Of a stretch of DNA of 64,000 bases, positions 12,816 to 24,529 are shown piece after piece. The stretch comes from Pohlia nutans (Eukaryota; Streptophyta; Bryopsida; Bryales; Mniaceae). A program made the position numbers and the translations under genes. The first letter of the stretch is position 1, and the number at the start of each line of letters is the position of its first letter. The notes below the pieces were generated by a model. The model searched no databases, was not told the DNA's origin, and was given only the letters and a program-made list of their open reading frames with translations. The stretch lies in NCBI GenBank assembly GCA_022496805.1, contig CM040102.1:1116001-1180000 (forward strand), given 5' to 3'.

Positions 12816-15531
12816 ATGGCACTCGTTCGTGTCGAAGGAACAGGCGTCCCTACTTCGTTTCCGCTAGGGGACGACGGAGTAGCAGTTGTTTCTGCGTTCA
12901 GTCTTAGTCTAACGTTTCAGTTTCTTGCAGCAACGGTGCACGTTGATGAAGAGGTATTTGATGCTGAGTCTGGTCTGCTTACGCACACCGTTAGGCAGCT
13001 CCCAACCACTACTGAAGATGGAAGAGTGTGGTTGCTTAAGGCAGGTAGGTATAGAGCTTACGGTCTATCCGATTGCCTTATGGGTGCATCTACCGAACTC
13101 TTGACTCCAAGGGAGTCATCCACTTGCACTGTACAAACCACCATGTCAGGCCGAGTGAAAATTGAGCCAGGTCTAGAGACGATCTATGAACTTAGTGATG
13201 ATGACGTCCCAGAGAATGTAGAACATGATCCCATCCTTCCTCCTCAGCCTAATCCCCAAACTTCTGCAGGCAATTGTCCTTCCACTAGTATGTAGGCTAC
13301 ACCGTTTTCTCTGTCACCAAAACAAAGTGTCGTAGAGTGCCTGAAATTGCTATGCCCTAGAAAGGGTTCTAGGAATATATTCAAAAAATTTGACTACAAC
13401 TCTAACTGTGTCAAACGAGTCGAGTTCTTGCCACCCCAGTAGAATGGCGATGTCATCTTTGAGTTCCCTCCCCTGGGATCCTCTTCAGGATCCAATAGAG
13501 CAAAGCAACTCCGTGGCATGGACAAACACTATGATGGGCATGTGTGGACTCGTACTCACACGTCCAACATTGTCAATGATTTTGGGATGATCTTCTGTAC
13601 CTCCTATTGCTGTGGTCATTTACGGTGTGAAAATGTCGACTGCGATTTTCTAACCCGCGTTCACCGCACGACAGCTGTTAACGAAACTGAATGGGATGGC
13701 GTATCTTCATTTGTTTTTGACGTGGGAACTAATCCTCCCAAGGGCTCCACCCTTGTTTGCAAATGCTGTAAAGTTCCTCCCTCTTGTCTTGCAACCTGCG
13801 ATGCAAAAATATATTACGTCCTAGGAAAAAACAGCATGACTCGAGCTTGTGTTCATTTTGGAACTCACGACCACCCTGTCAAGGTCGGGGCTTACCGAGA
13901 CGATATTGCCAAAGGAGAAAGTTTGGTGGAGGAGCACGTGCACCGAATTCTTTCTGCTACGAAGTCTGGGATTGTCTTAGAGGCAACAAAGGAGATGGTA
14001 GGGAATATGCTTCTGACAGCCGAAGGTGCGGAATCAAAAACTCTTGAACTCGATGACCCCCTGCCGCTCTTTAACAGATGCAAGGAGTTGACGTCCCCAA
14101 CATTCGCAACAAGGTGACGGGCTTCAAATACTTCTGAAGGTTCGGTATCATGGATAGCATTACCAAGCTTTGCGGCTCCAGCAATTGGCCATTTGTCCAG
14201 GAGAACAAGTTTCCTGGTCAAGGATCGGAGTCAGACAAGGTCTTCGTCTTCAAAATGTCAGAGATTGGTCCCGGTAGCGGAGTTGACTTTGTGAAGCGAA
14301 TGCAGCCTGGTGGAGACCTGCAGAACGCATGGCTCATATTCGATCATGTGAAGAGGGTGAAACAATGGACAACCATGGCCTGCCATGTTTTCGACCCCAC
14401 TTATTGCCGTGTTATGACCATTGCGTTGTGCGATATGCAGTCGGAAGACGTCGCAGCTCAAATGGTCGTTTGGAAGAATCTCAGTGCCGTCGTCGCTCGC
14501 CACGGACTTCACGATCCAAACTTCAAGGGCTTCATGGCAGACAGCGCGCAAGCAAACTGGAATGCTGTACGCATTGTGTACGGGAGTGGAGATGCTTCAA
14601 TCCCAATGCCGAGTAAAGAGCGAACATGTCTCTTCCATTGGGTGCAGTCATTGGAGAAGCACACAAAGGCTGACATCAGAGCTGACCTCCAAGACCAACA
14701 TCGCATGCTCTGCAAGCAATACAAGAACGCCTCGACGCAAGCGGAGGCAGATTCCCGCTATCTTGGTATCCGAGCTTGGTGGCACTCCTCCGGAGCTACT
14801 ACTGAAGATGGATTGAGGCGTCTCGACCTATGGCTAGCCTTCTGGCATTTTTGATACCGCCAGTGGGGAGGCTTCATGCAACTTGTAAGCTTATAAACTC
14901 TAAACTGAAATCCCTAAGTCCGTGCCATTGCTTGTTCTCCTCTCTACAACTATGAACTCTAAATGTGCATTGCTTTCTATATTCCAGGACCTTACCGAGG
15001 ACGAGTTGGCGGAAATGCCCTCTTGCAACTTAGCCGAAAGTATCCACAACAAATGGAAACAACAATCTGGTGATCGAGGGTCAGACCTCTTTGTCGCTAC
15101 TGTGGATGACTTTGTGGCATCGTGATGGCAAGAATGTCCGCCGCAACAAGAAGAGCCCATCCATCAAGCAAGCCAACAACTGTGCTAGCACTGCAGCATT
15201 CAAGGGTTGCATAAGGAAGGTGGACATGGTTCCAGTCCCTGCCCTAGGTTGCATTGTCACGTTGGATTCGGGCACGCCTCCGACAAATCAACAGTACCTT
15301 CTCACAATTTCCCAGTTTCCAGACTGCTCCTGCCCTTATTTCAAGGAGATGGTGACCAAGGCAAAACGAGGACGCAACCAATGGGCTCACTGCAAACATC
15401 TCTATTTTGTCTTCACGGTCGTTTGTGGGTTTGATGCTGATGTAGATGCCTTCATACATGCACCCACTCTTAGCTTCAACGAAGTTAAGCTAGTTCTTGA
15501 GAGCGGATTGTTGACTCATCCAACATCATAG
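12816..15531 (+). pseudogene. MULE transposase copy 2 (decayed)
   Basis: This is a diverged relative of the intact copy at 16566-20450. It starts at MALVRVEG and keeps the family order: N-terminal block, SIM-like acidic linker (TIYELSDDDVPE), WRKY/GCM1-like finger (YDGHVW, CKCC, SCLATC, HDHPV), DDE-core motifs FDPTYCRV and FMADSAQANWNA, TCLFHW, and a C-terminal SWIM finger (CSCPYF with CKH). Lesions are TAG at 13293-13295, TAG at 13440-13442, a frame change between about 14080 and 14150 with a further TGA, and a deletion near 15120. That deletion joins FVATVDD directly to GKNVRRN and removes roughly 240 codons found in the intact copy. The intron (about 14884-14986) is short and lacks the palindromic insert of copies 1 and 3. 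It sits divergent to the SRMR exon of unit 1. Confidence 0.85.
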
Positions 15532-15590
15532 GATACTAAAATGTCGTTGGTTCCATTGTTGACATGTTCACTCTCCAAATCAATGAAATT

Positions 15591-15660
15591 GTAGTGAGAC
15601 TAAAAAGGCCACTACTGCAGATTTGAAAATCGTGTTGTATTATTTACGAAACCCTAAACC
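15591..15660 (+). repeat. Terminal hairpin module after MULE copy 2
   Basis: Sixty bases past the MULE stop lies GTAGTG, an AGACTAAAAAGGC spacer and CACTAC, which can fold as a 6-bp stem. It is followed by GATTT and GTGTTGTATTAT. The same module follows the stop of MTase copy B at 35101 with few changes and, more decayed, that of copy C at 45558. Its presence at outward-facing 3' ends of both gene types fits a terminal repeat of one composite element. A shared 3'-processing signal is the alternative. An AAACCCTAAACCC telo-box run follows at 15648. Confidence 0.55.
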
Positions 15661-15837
15661 CTAAACTCTGGTATTATTTCTATCTTGTACCCAATCTGGT
15701 CTAAACGCTAAACTTGCTATGCATTTCAAATAATTATGCCCAAACGAGTGGATTGGCCCCCAATAAGACGTTGAAATAACAATCTCTTTCTATCTAAACC
15801 GCGGATTTGGGTCTAATAACCACGGTTATAAAAACAG

Positions 15838-16290
15838 AGTGTGCCTTTAATGAGCCTTTATCCCTAAACCACTAACCCTAAACCACGGTAATAGGTACCA
15901 AATGTTCCACGGTCATAGGTCCAAATACTTACTAAATATAACCGAATATTCAAATATTTGCTAATTATAGTAACGTTGACCACGGTTGACATGAACTTCT
16001 TGGTCGTAATCCCACATTTCTCCGCTCGCTGCTCACCGCTCCCCGCTCCCCGCGCGTACACTATCCTCGTCCTTTTGTGCAATAAGATAAATTGGGTGAC
16101 AACGACGTTAGCGTGCGAGCCTAGGGAGGAGAGCCCAAGAGCGGAGAGCGGGGATTTGGGGAGCCTAGAGCCCAGGATCCATCTGAATTTAGAAAATGGC
16201 TCTAATTTTAGAAAGTTTTATACTATTTTTAGAATTTTTGCTATTAATAGTAATTTTGGCACCCTATGACCGCTGGACCTATAACCGTGG
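15838..16290. mobile_element. MITE-like element with CCACGGTYATAGGTCC ends
   Basis: The left side carries CCACGGTAATAGGTACC and CCACGGTCATAGGTCC near 15888-15930. The right side carries the inverse (GGACCTATAACCGTGG, 16272-16287). Between them is a GCTC-rich block of CTCCGCTCGCTGCTC type and its inverse (GGAGAGCCCAAGAGCGGAGAGC). Related half-copies occur at 35559 and 50336. It lies exactly between the MULE ends of units 1 and 2. It is non-coding. Confidence 0.45.
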
Positions 16291-16565
16291 GTTAGTACTT
16301 AGTGTAGGACAATGTTTAGGGTCTAGTCTAAATAAATGGAAAATTATAGGTGCACCAGGGTGAAATTGAACCCCGTCATGTGAGCTTTTTGAAAAGAGAC
16401 AAAGAACGGAAACTAAGAGATAATGTGGATCTATATGTAGTATTTTCTTTTTTGCTTTTTTCTAATACACATGCTTTTTTGAAATAGGGCATCAACTATT
16501 CAAAGTAGGAAGCTATTGATTCTAGTAGTAGTCCCCCCGTCTCAACACCGATTGGTCTTCATTCT

Positions 16566-19500
16566 TCAATCCTCAGTCTTGATGATCCCAGCAGCCAGCA
16601 GAATCTTTTTGACCTCATCCAAGCTGAGAGTAGGAGCATGGATGTACGTGTCAACTTTATAGTCCAGCTTGCAAAAGAATCGAAAGATGTAGTAGAGGTG
16701 CTTGCAGTTGACGTACTGGCCACGCCTCCCAACAGCTGCAGAATTCATGCTCGCATAATGTGGGCACGTACATGACGGAAAATTGCACAATGTGATATTG
16801 TACAAATTATCATCGGGCTCTACCCCGGATTGGAGCACGATGATGGCACCAAGCCCGGGGTAGGGGAGGAGGTTAACGCGGAGGATATTTGCCTTCACGT
16901 TTCTAGCACTCTCCCATTGATTCCGGTGAGCTTCCGTGGGAGCCTTGGTGTTTTGACGCACGTTTTTGCCGTTTCGAGAAGACGGGACTCTGTCTGCATG
17001 CAAAGGCTTTGGATGAGTCCAGAGCACCGGCTCAAACACCTTTGACGTCGTAAACAGGCCTCGAGGCGAAAGGGCTGTAGTGGACTCAAGGCGAAACCCG
17101 GCCTCCTGGAGCTCTAGGATCTCGGCACGCGTGAGGTTCCTACCAGAGAGGACGGGCCAAACATCAGGGATTTCCGGGCGGTCTATGACGAAGAAGCGCT
17201 TTGGTCCCATGACACATCGTGCAATTTGGTCAGGACAAAACCAGAAATCAGCGGTTTGAGGTTTTGTCCCTTTGTACTCCGTCCTAGTGCCTCGGTAGGT
17301 TGGGGCAGCTGTGGCCTTACCGCCCTTTGCTATCACCATCTTGCACTTGTTGCCATTCCCTGCTAGTACTGCGTGACACTGCCTTCTGGACTTGTGAGAT
17401 ATCCTTGCAATGTGCCATTTTGAGGAGTCACAGTCAGTCTCCAACACCCTAGTAGTGAATGGAACCGGGGAAGTAGATCTTGGTGATTGCTCCGAGTTCA
17501 TTTGAGCAGCGGCAGATTGTGTTTGGACACGTGGATGCGAGAAGTTCACCTTGTCAGGGCGATGAGAATCTCCCTCGCAACCCACTGGCATGTCGAGCTT
17601 TCTCTTGGCCGAGCCAAACACCTCTTCTCCTTCCAAATGTGGAACTCGTGTAGAAACCTCCGCAGCCCCAGGCATGTTGTTAATTGCTTCGGCGATCTTC
17701 TTGCCATCATGGGATGCCATAGCCCTCTTCAGTTTTAGATCGTGCTTGGACGGACCAGTTCCAGACGGACCTCCACACAGAAATGTTCTATAGTTGGTCA
17801 TCTGCATGAAAGCACGCGCCCAATCATCGGTGGTGGCAACAAAGAGGTCCGAGCCTCGCTTCCCGGAGGCTTGCATCCACTTGTTGTGAACGGTCTCTGC
17901 AAGGTTGCATGTTGGGATGTCTGCCACTTCATCTGCGGTAAGATTCTGCAGAAATTGCATCACCCAGTTTATGTTATTGCACAAAATAACTTTGCTTTCA
18001 TGGTTACCTAAACGTCTAGTACTAATTACGTTGGGGTGATAGATGTATAAATATTCACGTTGGAAGAAAAGAAAATGAAATTGAAATTCTGTTTTTTTTA
18101 CTAGGATTTGCAAAAAATCTGAATTTTTTTTTAAAGAAAAATAGCCGTCGGGGCCGACGGCTATTTTCTAAGTGCCCTCTGTTCATCTGACTATAGAGTT
18201 TATGGATAGGTGTCCAAGCAACCGTCGGGCCCGACGGATCAGTACTACAACATATTCCAAACATCCACGTGAAGTGAAAGAGGGCTTTTGACATTTTACC
18301 GTTTCCATGAAACCGCCCCATTGACGGTAACGAAAATGCCAAAAGGCCAACCAGTCTTCAAGCTCGCGAATTGCATCTTCTGAAGCAGCACGGGAAGAGT
18401 ACCACCACGCTCTCAACTCAAGGTACATCCTGTCAGCTTCCTCCATTGTTTGAGCATCTTTGTATTGTTTGCAAAGCCTGATGTGTTGGTTCTGGAAGTT
18501 CTTGGCGATCAGCTTCTCAGTGTGTTTGTGCATACTTGTTGCCCAATGAAATAGACAAGTTCTTTCACGGTCTACCATGGGCACGGAAGGATTGCCCGAG
18601 CCGTAGACTATGCGAACTGCATTGAAGTTTGCTTGTGCGCTGTCACACATGAAACCTTTGAAGTTTGGATTTGGTACGCCGTTGTTGTCCATAACTTTGT
18701 TCAGGCAACGCCAAAATATCAGCTGGCCCTCAGTACCTTCAGTTTGCATATCGCACACAGCGATGGTCATCACCTTGCAGTAAGTGGAGTCATAAACATG
18801 GCAGGCAATAGTGGTCCACGGTTTCACTCTCTTCACGTGATCAAACATGACGAAGCAATTTTGGAGGTCACCTCCCGGTTGCATCCTTCTCACAAGGTCG
18901 ACGCCACTCCCGGGGCTATGGACGAGCATCTTGAAAAGATATACCTTTTCCTGTCCTTGGCCTAGGAATACACTGTCGTGTATGAACTCGATCTTCGCAT
19001 GCTGCTTCATCTCCAGGATTTGATCAATCTCGCCTTTGCCTTTTCCTTGTGCGCGGAAAGTAGCGATCATGTTGCGAACGTTGGGGGAGCTGAGCATGCG
19101 GAACTTGTCCATCACCTTGTCCAATTCCGGTCCTCGCAGCATCTTTTTGGGGCCGGGCCCACTATGGACAAGAAACGTCTCGAGGAATTCCTTGCTAGCC
19201 GCAAGAGCGATGGCCGAGTTCTTGGCGGTGGGAGTCTTTGCCACCTCCGACGCAATCAAGCCGGTGATGGTCTCCATGGATTCCCTGCACGGTCCTTCGG
19301 CGACAGGATGTCTATGACAGCCTAAATGGATACATGCACGAGACCTGTCTTTGACGTTGATCACGTAATACACCCGCGCCGTGCAAGAGTCACGACAAGA
19401 TGGGGCTTTCTTGCAGACTTTACATACAATGGAAGAATCCGGAGGAGGGCATTGACGATTATCGAAGGGGAAGTTAGTTGTACCTGTCCACTCGGTCTCA

Positions 19501-20450
19501 TTTTTTTTGGACGTTCTAGCAAGATAGTCACAATCTTCGTTGTCACAACGCAACTGGCCAACGCAAGTCGACCTCCTGAACTTCAAACCGAAGGGGTTGT
19601 GGATGTTGGATGTTGTGGTGCGGCACCATGTGTGGCCGTCATAACGCTTGTCCATTCCCTCCATGCTCCGGGCTCTGGAAGACTGCACACGTCCATAAAT
19701 CGGTGGTAGCTCAAAGACCACATCCCCATCAAACTGCGAGGGAAGGAACTGCACCTTGTGATATTCGATGCGATCAAAATCTATTCGAGCAAGTTCAGTT
19801 CGAGAACCAAGAACACTAGACAGCTTCCGCAGGCATTGCATAACACTAGGACAATCCTGTGAACTACTAGGATACAGAGGAGGGAGTGAGAAGGAGGAGG
19901 AAGATGGACTATTAGCGGGGGTGCGGACAGTAGATTGAGGAGCAACAAGAGGAGCTGGTTCATTCAAGTTTGGAAGTTGCGAAAGTAGTTCTGGTGTTTC
20001 TCCCTCAGACTCGCTGGACAACTCAATGATGGGGTCTAGACTCTCGCGTTTCACATTGCGAAGATTGACCATAATATCTGCAACGGAACGAGTTGGATCT
20101 GTAAATTGCCTCCTATCACGACGTGCGTGGGGCAACTCCACAGTGGAAGTATCCAAGGCAGGGGCTATAATTTCAGTAGATGCAGCCAATTGCTGCGGGG
20201 TAAGACCGTATGCTTTGTACTGACCCGGATGGAGGAGCCAGTAGAAACCCTCGTCATCTTCACATCTAGACTGTAAAATGCCCTCTTTGACTATTCCATA
20301 CTTCTCAAGGACCTCTTCTTCGACCATCATAGAGCTTTCTGCTAGACCGAACCTAATGTAGAGAAGGTTAGAGGTGACTTTGACAAAGCCAGTCTCACCT
20401 ACGGGTAGAACTAGTGGGACCTCGTCACCTCTAACAGAAATGCTGGCCAT
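16566..20450 (-). CDS. MULE transposase copy 3, two exons, apparently intact
   Basis: Exon 1 is 20450-18300 and exon 2 is 17945-16566, joined in phase 0 through a 354-nt GT-AG intron to give 1176 residues without a stop. Order of parts: conserved N-terminus (GDEVPLVLPVGE); SIM-like PIIELSSESEGE at 140-151; WRKY/GCM1-like zinc finger at about 270-382 (DGHTW, Cys pairs, HRHPV); MULE DDE core with D554 (YDSTYCKV), D603 (FMCDSAQANFNA) and the C-x2-H at 632-635; SWIM finger CTC...CKH at about 1109-1133. WRKY/GCM1 fingers plus SWIM are a known MULE transposase arrangement. It should bind element ends in the nucleus and move the element. The third acidic residue could not be assigned. A TATA-like box lies about 105 bases upstream. 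It faces away from gene X and the MTase gene of unit 2. Confidence 0.85.
18138..18237. repeat. Palindromic insert in the MULE intron
   Basis: A near-perfect hairpin (ATAGCCGTCG, GGG, CCGACGGCTAT) at 18138-18167 and a 16-bp palindrome CCGTCGGGCCCGACGG at 18222-18237 lie in the intron of copy 3. Copy 1 shares them; copy 2 has a plain short intron. They look like the ends of a small element inserted in the ancestor of copies 1 and 3. Confidence 0.5.
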
Positions 20451-20552
20451 AGAAAATATAGGACTAAAGAGATACTACTTGGTTAAGCAAGAGAAATAAA
20501 TCAACAAAGAAGACACAAGAAGATGGATTGTGAGGGGCAATGAATTTGGGTA

Positions 20553-20563
20553 TAGTATATAAA
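20553..20563 (-). promoter_or_regulatory. Possible TATA box of MULE copy 3
   Basis: The minus strand reads CTTTATATACTATA about 105 bases before the start codon at 20450, a usual plant distance once a short leader is allowed. Support is positional only. Confidence 0.35.
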
Positions 20564-21145
20564 GTGGTGTCGTTTCCTAGGGAGTGACTATATTCAGAGT
20601 GACAGTAGAAATTAAAAGTAGACGGTGAGATAGGTCTAAGATTGGAGCCGCCTTGCAACTGACATCACTTTCACCTTAGGCGATTGACTAATCTAAACAA
20701 TGTCAGAGTGATATACGGCGCAAGCTAATTAAAATAGAGACAAAATGTAGTCTGCCACATGCATCAGCTCGCAGTTCAAAGTTCATGAGTGGATGTAATG
20801 AGAGTGGGAAGATTCTAATTCAGAGTTGGCTTGGTCATACAGAAAAAAGTGATATAGTATTTACGTGAAGAAGTCGTCGTTGAGCTTTGATTATACTATG
20901 AGGACAGAGTCCTTGTGAAAGTTCAGCTTATTGTACGACTGATCCATATGAACTATAGACGAACTTTCTAGGACACACGATATCATATTCATAATTGAAT
21001 AAAGAAAATGAACTGTATGTTATTTTTAAATAATTAATATTTATAACAGTTCATGCTAAGTACAAGGATATTTTAACTGATATCATAAACATCTACGCTG
21101 CAGCTTCTAGTAAGGTAGCTCGAAAAACTTCTCGATGACCGGGAA
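20564..21145. other. Unassigned spacer between MULE copy 3 and the gene X fragment
   Basis: This is AT-rich, non-repetitive sequence with no open frame of interest. It separates the two minus-strand genes of unit 2 and corresponds to 35771-36444 in unit 3. Confidence 0.4.
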
Positions 21146-21345
21146 TTAGACTGGCACGGTGTTTGGAACGGAACCCCAGAACGGAGTCTTGGGTTCATCG
21201 TCAAAGAACTCTTGGACGGCAGTTGCAATCTCCTCTGGCACAATTGGAACACCCTCGTTTTCGAGGTTGCAAGGATCGGAGAGTTTCAACAGTTTACAAA
21301 CATAATGAGACCACATGTAGATATACTTCCGTTGAGGCGGACTTC
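21146..21345 (-). pseudogene. Gene X fragment, unit 2
   Basis: The minus strand encodes a C-terminal piece (RPPQ..., MWSHYVCKLLKLSDPCN, VPIVPEEI, AVQEFFDDEPKTPFW) that aligns with the C-terminus of the 204-aa protein at 36445-37059 (WCHYVCDMLGLPDPCN, VQIVPQAI, AVQENFDDDPKPPFW). Upstream the frame is closed by stops, so only about 60 residues remain readable. Position and strand relative to the MULE and SRMR exon match unit 3. Function unknown. Confidence 0.6.
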
Positions 21346-21917
21346 ATTCTCACTGTATGCGTTGAAATCAATGATCATGACTGAGATCTGAGATATATTT
21401 GGTGCCATAGTATACTAGACTTGGGTATAGACTACAGATTATAGCAACACCAAAGTCGGAAATTTCATAAACAATGAGGCAGACATATTACAGTCTATAG
21501 CAAGCGCCCGCAATTGATAAAGGCTCACACATCATACTTATATCTAAATTTCAACCACTGCACGTTTGCTGAAAGGTGAGTGTAAAGCAAAGATATGGAC
21601 GGTGGAGTTAAGATCTTGTAGAGAATGAATAGAGTCACACTAATGATAGCGTCTAAAATTGCCCGCGATGACGGGTGAGTGAGAATATAGAAATCCTGGG
21701 AATCATTGTGTAACAGGCATCTGCATATGCTAAACGCCATGTCTAGGTCATTGAGATTAGATATCAGTTGAACGAGTGTTGGATTTCTGATAGAAATTCT
21801 GTTGTTCGTCCACTATGACTCATGTTTAGTGCTCCTTGGAAATGAGGTATGCTAGCGTTCAGATAGAGTTTGTGAACTGAAACAGAGGACTGCTATGGTG
21901 GACGACCGACTAGGCAG
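21346..21917. other. Divergent intergenic region, unit 2
   Basis: This lies between the minus-strand gene X fragment and the plus-strand SRMR exon. It may contain decayed 5' parts of gene X, but I could not align them. No other feature seen. Confidence 0.4.
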
Positions 21918-22217
21918 ATGCTGGAGACGAGCAGTTCTAAGGACTTAGAGTACGTGAGTGCGCCGAGGAAGAGAAAGAAACGACGGCGTCTACTCTATTC
22001 ATGTAAGCGCGTTTTGGATCGTTCTAGGATGAGAGCGTCTAAGCAGATGACACGATTGACAGGAGTGCACAACAGCTTGGCCGTGAAGATTGATTTTGGA
22101 GAAGAAGAAGTGACGAATTTAGCGAGTCTGCCAGAATTGCCTACGCCAGAAGTGGCAGTTCATGGTACTTGTGAAGACAACACGAGATTGCAAGGAAACA
22201 AGACTACACAACCAATT
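21918..22217 (+). CDS. SRMR basic exon, unit 2
   Basis: It starts MLETSSSKDLEY and ends at a donor CAACCAATT|GTAAGT. It carries the family pattern RKRKKRRRLLYSC then VLDRSRMRASK, followed by an acidic tail, like the exons at 11998 and 37755. It lies head-to-head with gene X and the MULE of unit 2, and on the same strand as MTase copy B 8.5 kb downstream. A transposase gene, a SINE and two tandem arrays intervene. Whether it splices to the MTase gene is unknown. It could be nucleic-acid binding given the basic cluster, but nothing more specific is visible. Confidence 0.5.
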
Positions 22218-22534
22218 GTAAGTCAATATCTCCTTATTCATTTATTATATTTCAGGCATCGGTCGTTTAACAAACCACGCAAAGTTTTAGAACATTAGTG
22301 CACAATAAGAAAAATACGTGTGAAGATTGCGTTGTAATTTAACTGGACTTAGAGGTGTGAGACGATAAGGGTAGGGTTCGATACTAGGACTGAAAAAAGG
22401 CCAATAATAACACTTCGGGTTATGTCAAGAGATTAGACAGAAGTAATGTGAGTGGACGCGAAGTCTACGGGGTTGAGTTGGTCAATCAGCCGCCTCGGGA
22501 TAGGGTAATCCAAGTCGTGCAATTGCGCACCAAG

Positions 22535-22900
22535 CCTGCGTAAGTGCACCCACGTGGTGCTTCTGCGCACCATCGTCCAGCCTTGCGCACCGTTGTCCTG
22601 CCCTGTGCACATTCGCACTGCTTTGCGCGTCACGTCCAGACTTCCTCACCCTCGTTCTGCCCCTCACCCTCGTACTGCCTTGTGCACCCTCCTTGCGCAC
22701 CCTCGTCTTGCCTTGCGCACTCTCGTCATGCCTAGCGCACCCACGTCTTGCCTTGTGCTCACTCAATCTGCCTAGAGCTGCCTTGCGCACCTTCGAAGTG
22801 CCTCGAGCTGCCTTACGCACCTTGGCACTAGAGCTGCCTTGCGCACCCTGGCACTCGGTGCCTCTGCGCTCCCACGTCCCGCTTCTGCGTGTTTGCACAG
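22535..22900. repeat. GCGCAC minisatellite, unit 2
   Basis: This is an irregular array of units around CCTTGCGCACCCTCGT and CTGCCTTGCGCAC, about 16-28 bases long. Both strands have long open frames because of the composition. The array occupies the same SRMR-to-ParB interval that holds other repeats in units 1 and 3. Confidence 0.65.
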
Positions 22901-23171
22901 GTAATTTTGGGTGAGAGAAGGAGTGCGGATCTTGGTTGGGTGGGGACGAGGAGGAGCTTGGGCAGTACGAGCATTGACGATACAGCCGTTTTAGGGGTGG
23001 TTTTGAAGTCGCAACTCCTTGACGGCGTAAATCACCAGCTCGTCCCAGCGTTGTTGGTATAGATTCACAAAACCTTCTTTGCAGTATTTGGCAGTATTGG
23101 AGAATCGTCTTGATGAATCCAGATATATTGTGCCTGATGATGGATCTTATGGAATGCCACTCTAGACTATC

Positions 23172-23446
23172 ATGGGAAAGCGAAAGGTTGCAGCCACGGG
23201 GGCGAGGGGTCCGGAGCCACCTGACATCACTCTTAGGCGCCAGGTAACTCGAGTTTCTACATCAAAGATCTCAATCCAAAGTTATGATGCTCCAGTTGTT
23301 TAAACATGTTTTTCTAAAGAGATGAATTTGTTTATGTTCAGGGGTCAAATGCCAGGATCGAGGAGCTATCGCAGGTTGAAGTACATGATCACGGAGCAAC
23401 CTCAAGATCGCAGGGTGAAGCTCCTAATTCGCAACCTGCAACAAAT
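23172..23446 (+). CDS. Candidate two-exon stretch with a basic start
   Basis: Exon 23172-23243 (MGKRKVAATGARG, 24 codons) ends at CAG|GTAACT. Exon 23342-23446 (35 codons, GSNARIEELSQVEVHD) follows an acceptor TTCAG and ends at AAT|GTAAGA. Both are in phase. They lie on the strand of the SRMR exon and MTase copy B and resemble the acidic linker exons of the other units. No family recognised; supported by splice signals only. Confidence 0.3.
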
Positions 23447-23449
23447 GTA

Positions 23450-23837
23450 AGACCCTCCACTAGCGTCCTCGTCGTGGTCGTAATGAAGTTAAAGGTAAAA
23501 CGATGCGCCTTTCTTGCGATACCAGAGCCGAGACAGGTTTTTCCTAAAACATAATATTCATTAAAATGAGAGAATTGGGACCTCTCAAAATCATATCTCT
23601 CATTTTCAAGGGGGAGGATTGAATCTAAATGGGTTGTCAATTTAGGTGGATAGTTAGTACATATATCCTATGGAAGTTGGAATTTCCATTAAAACGAGAG
23701 TTACCGAAAGAATGATCGGTCCTTGTTGAAAGGAGGAGTTTCCATTAAAATGAGAGTCATGAAAAGAACAGTCGATTCGAAACTAATATAGTACCATTTT
23801 AAATTAAAATAATGCTTATCTATAAGGGAGTGGTTTC
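23450..23837. other. Region with repeated ATTAAAATGAGAG motifs
   Basis: CATTAAAATGAGAG or ATTAAAACGAGAG recurs at about 23560, 23692 and 23742, partly beside inverse copies (CTCTCATTTT, 23597). This suggests a decayed small inverted-repeat element. Non-coding. Confidence 0.35.
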
Positions 23838-24030
23838 TCATCTCCTGGACACCAAGTCATGAGCTCAATGGTTGGTTGTGAGTGGGTGTTTATCTCATAT
23901 AGGTGGTCCGGGTTCGATTCCCGTTGAATTCGTTTGAGCGGATATGAGATATGCATGACTTGGTGCTGCTAAGTGAGCCTCGGCAGGCAGGAAATTTGTA
24001 ACAACCAACCAGCCCCGTACCCCAAACTGT
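23838..24030 (+). mobile_element. tRNA-derived SINE
   Basis: An A-box-like TGAGCTCAATGG (23860-23871) and a B box GGTTCGATTCC (23911-23921) are spaced as in a tRNA-type RNA polymerase III promoter. The sequence cannot form an acceptor stem, so it is not a tRNA gene. Inverted repeats CACCAAGTCATG and CATGACTTGGTG bracket the promoter part. The 3' limit is uncertain. Confidence 0.5.
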
Positions 24031-24529
24031 GACAAGTGCTTAACGTGCTAACAAAAAACAGTGGTCTTAACCACTAAACCTTTTATATATACTTGTTTTT
24101 AAAATCAAACACATACAATTAATCTTTGAAGGAAAACGGATCAAATATACAAAGAAGAAAACGGATCAAATATAAATATTGCACTTGCAATACGTTTTTT
24201 TTTCAAAATCAAAACACTTCGTCTTTGAAATGGAAATCTTCAACTTCAAAGTGATACACGCAAATATAAAATGAGAAATAAGTCAAAAGAAATCTACGTC
24301 TAATGAACTAGTCATAGTATAGACTCTATATTGCTTACATGAAAGCGCAAAGTATCACAATAATAATCAAATACACACTATCACATAGACGTAGCAAGCC
24401 AGCCATACTCTCCATCGCCTCCAATCAACAGCGGCTTAAGTAGAATTATACAAAGCCAAACTTTGGTTAATGACTTCGATCTGAGGTGATGGAATTTTGA
24501 TCATACACTCGATAGTACCTCGTTTGATC
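24031..24529. other. Unassigned AT-rich sequence
   Basis: AT-rich sequence lies 3' to the DUF7869-type gene, with a near-repeat AACGGATCAAATAT at 24136 and 24160. It probably contains the outer end of that transposon, but I could not define a terminal inverted repeat. Confidence 0.35.

Noticed and set aside
15648..15895. Telomere remnant (AAACCCTAAACCC)
   Set aside because: Only two to three units; telo-box motifs of this size are common in plant intergenic DNA.
16340..16385. tRNA-like T-arm on the minus strand (GGGGTTCAATTTCACCC)
   Set aside because: No A box or cloverleaf partner could be found upstream.
23853..23930. Functional tRNA gene
   Set aside because: A and B boxes exist, but no acceptor stem or proper anticodon arm can be formed; a SINE fits better.
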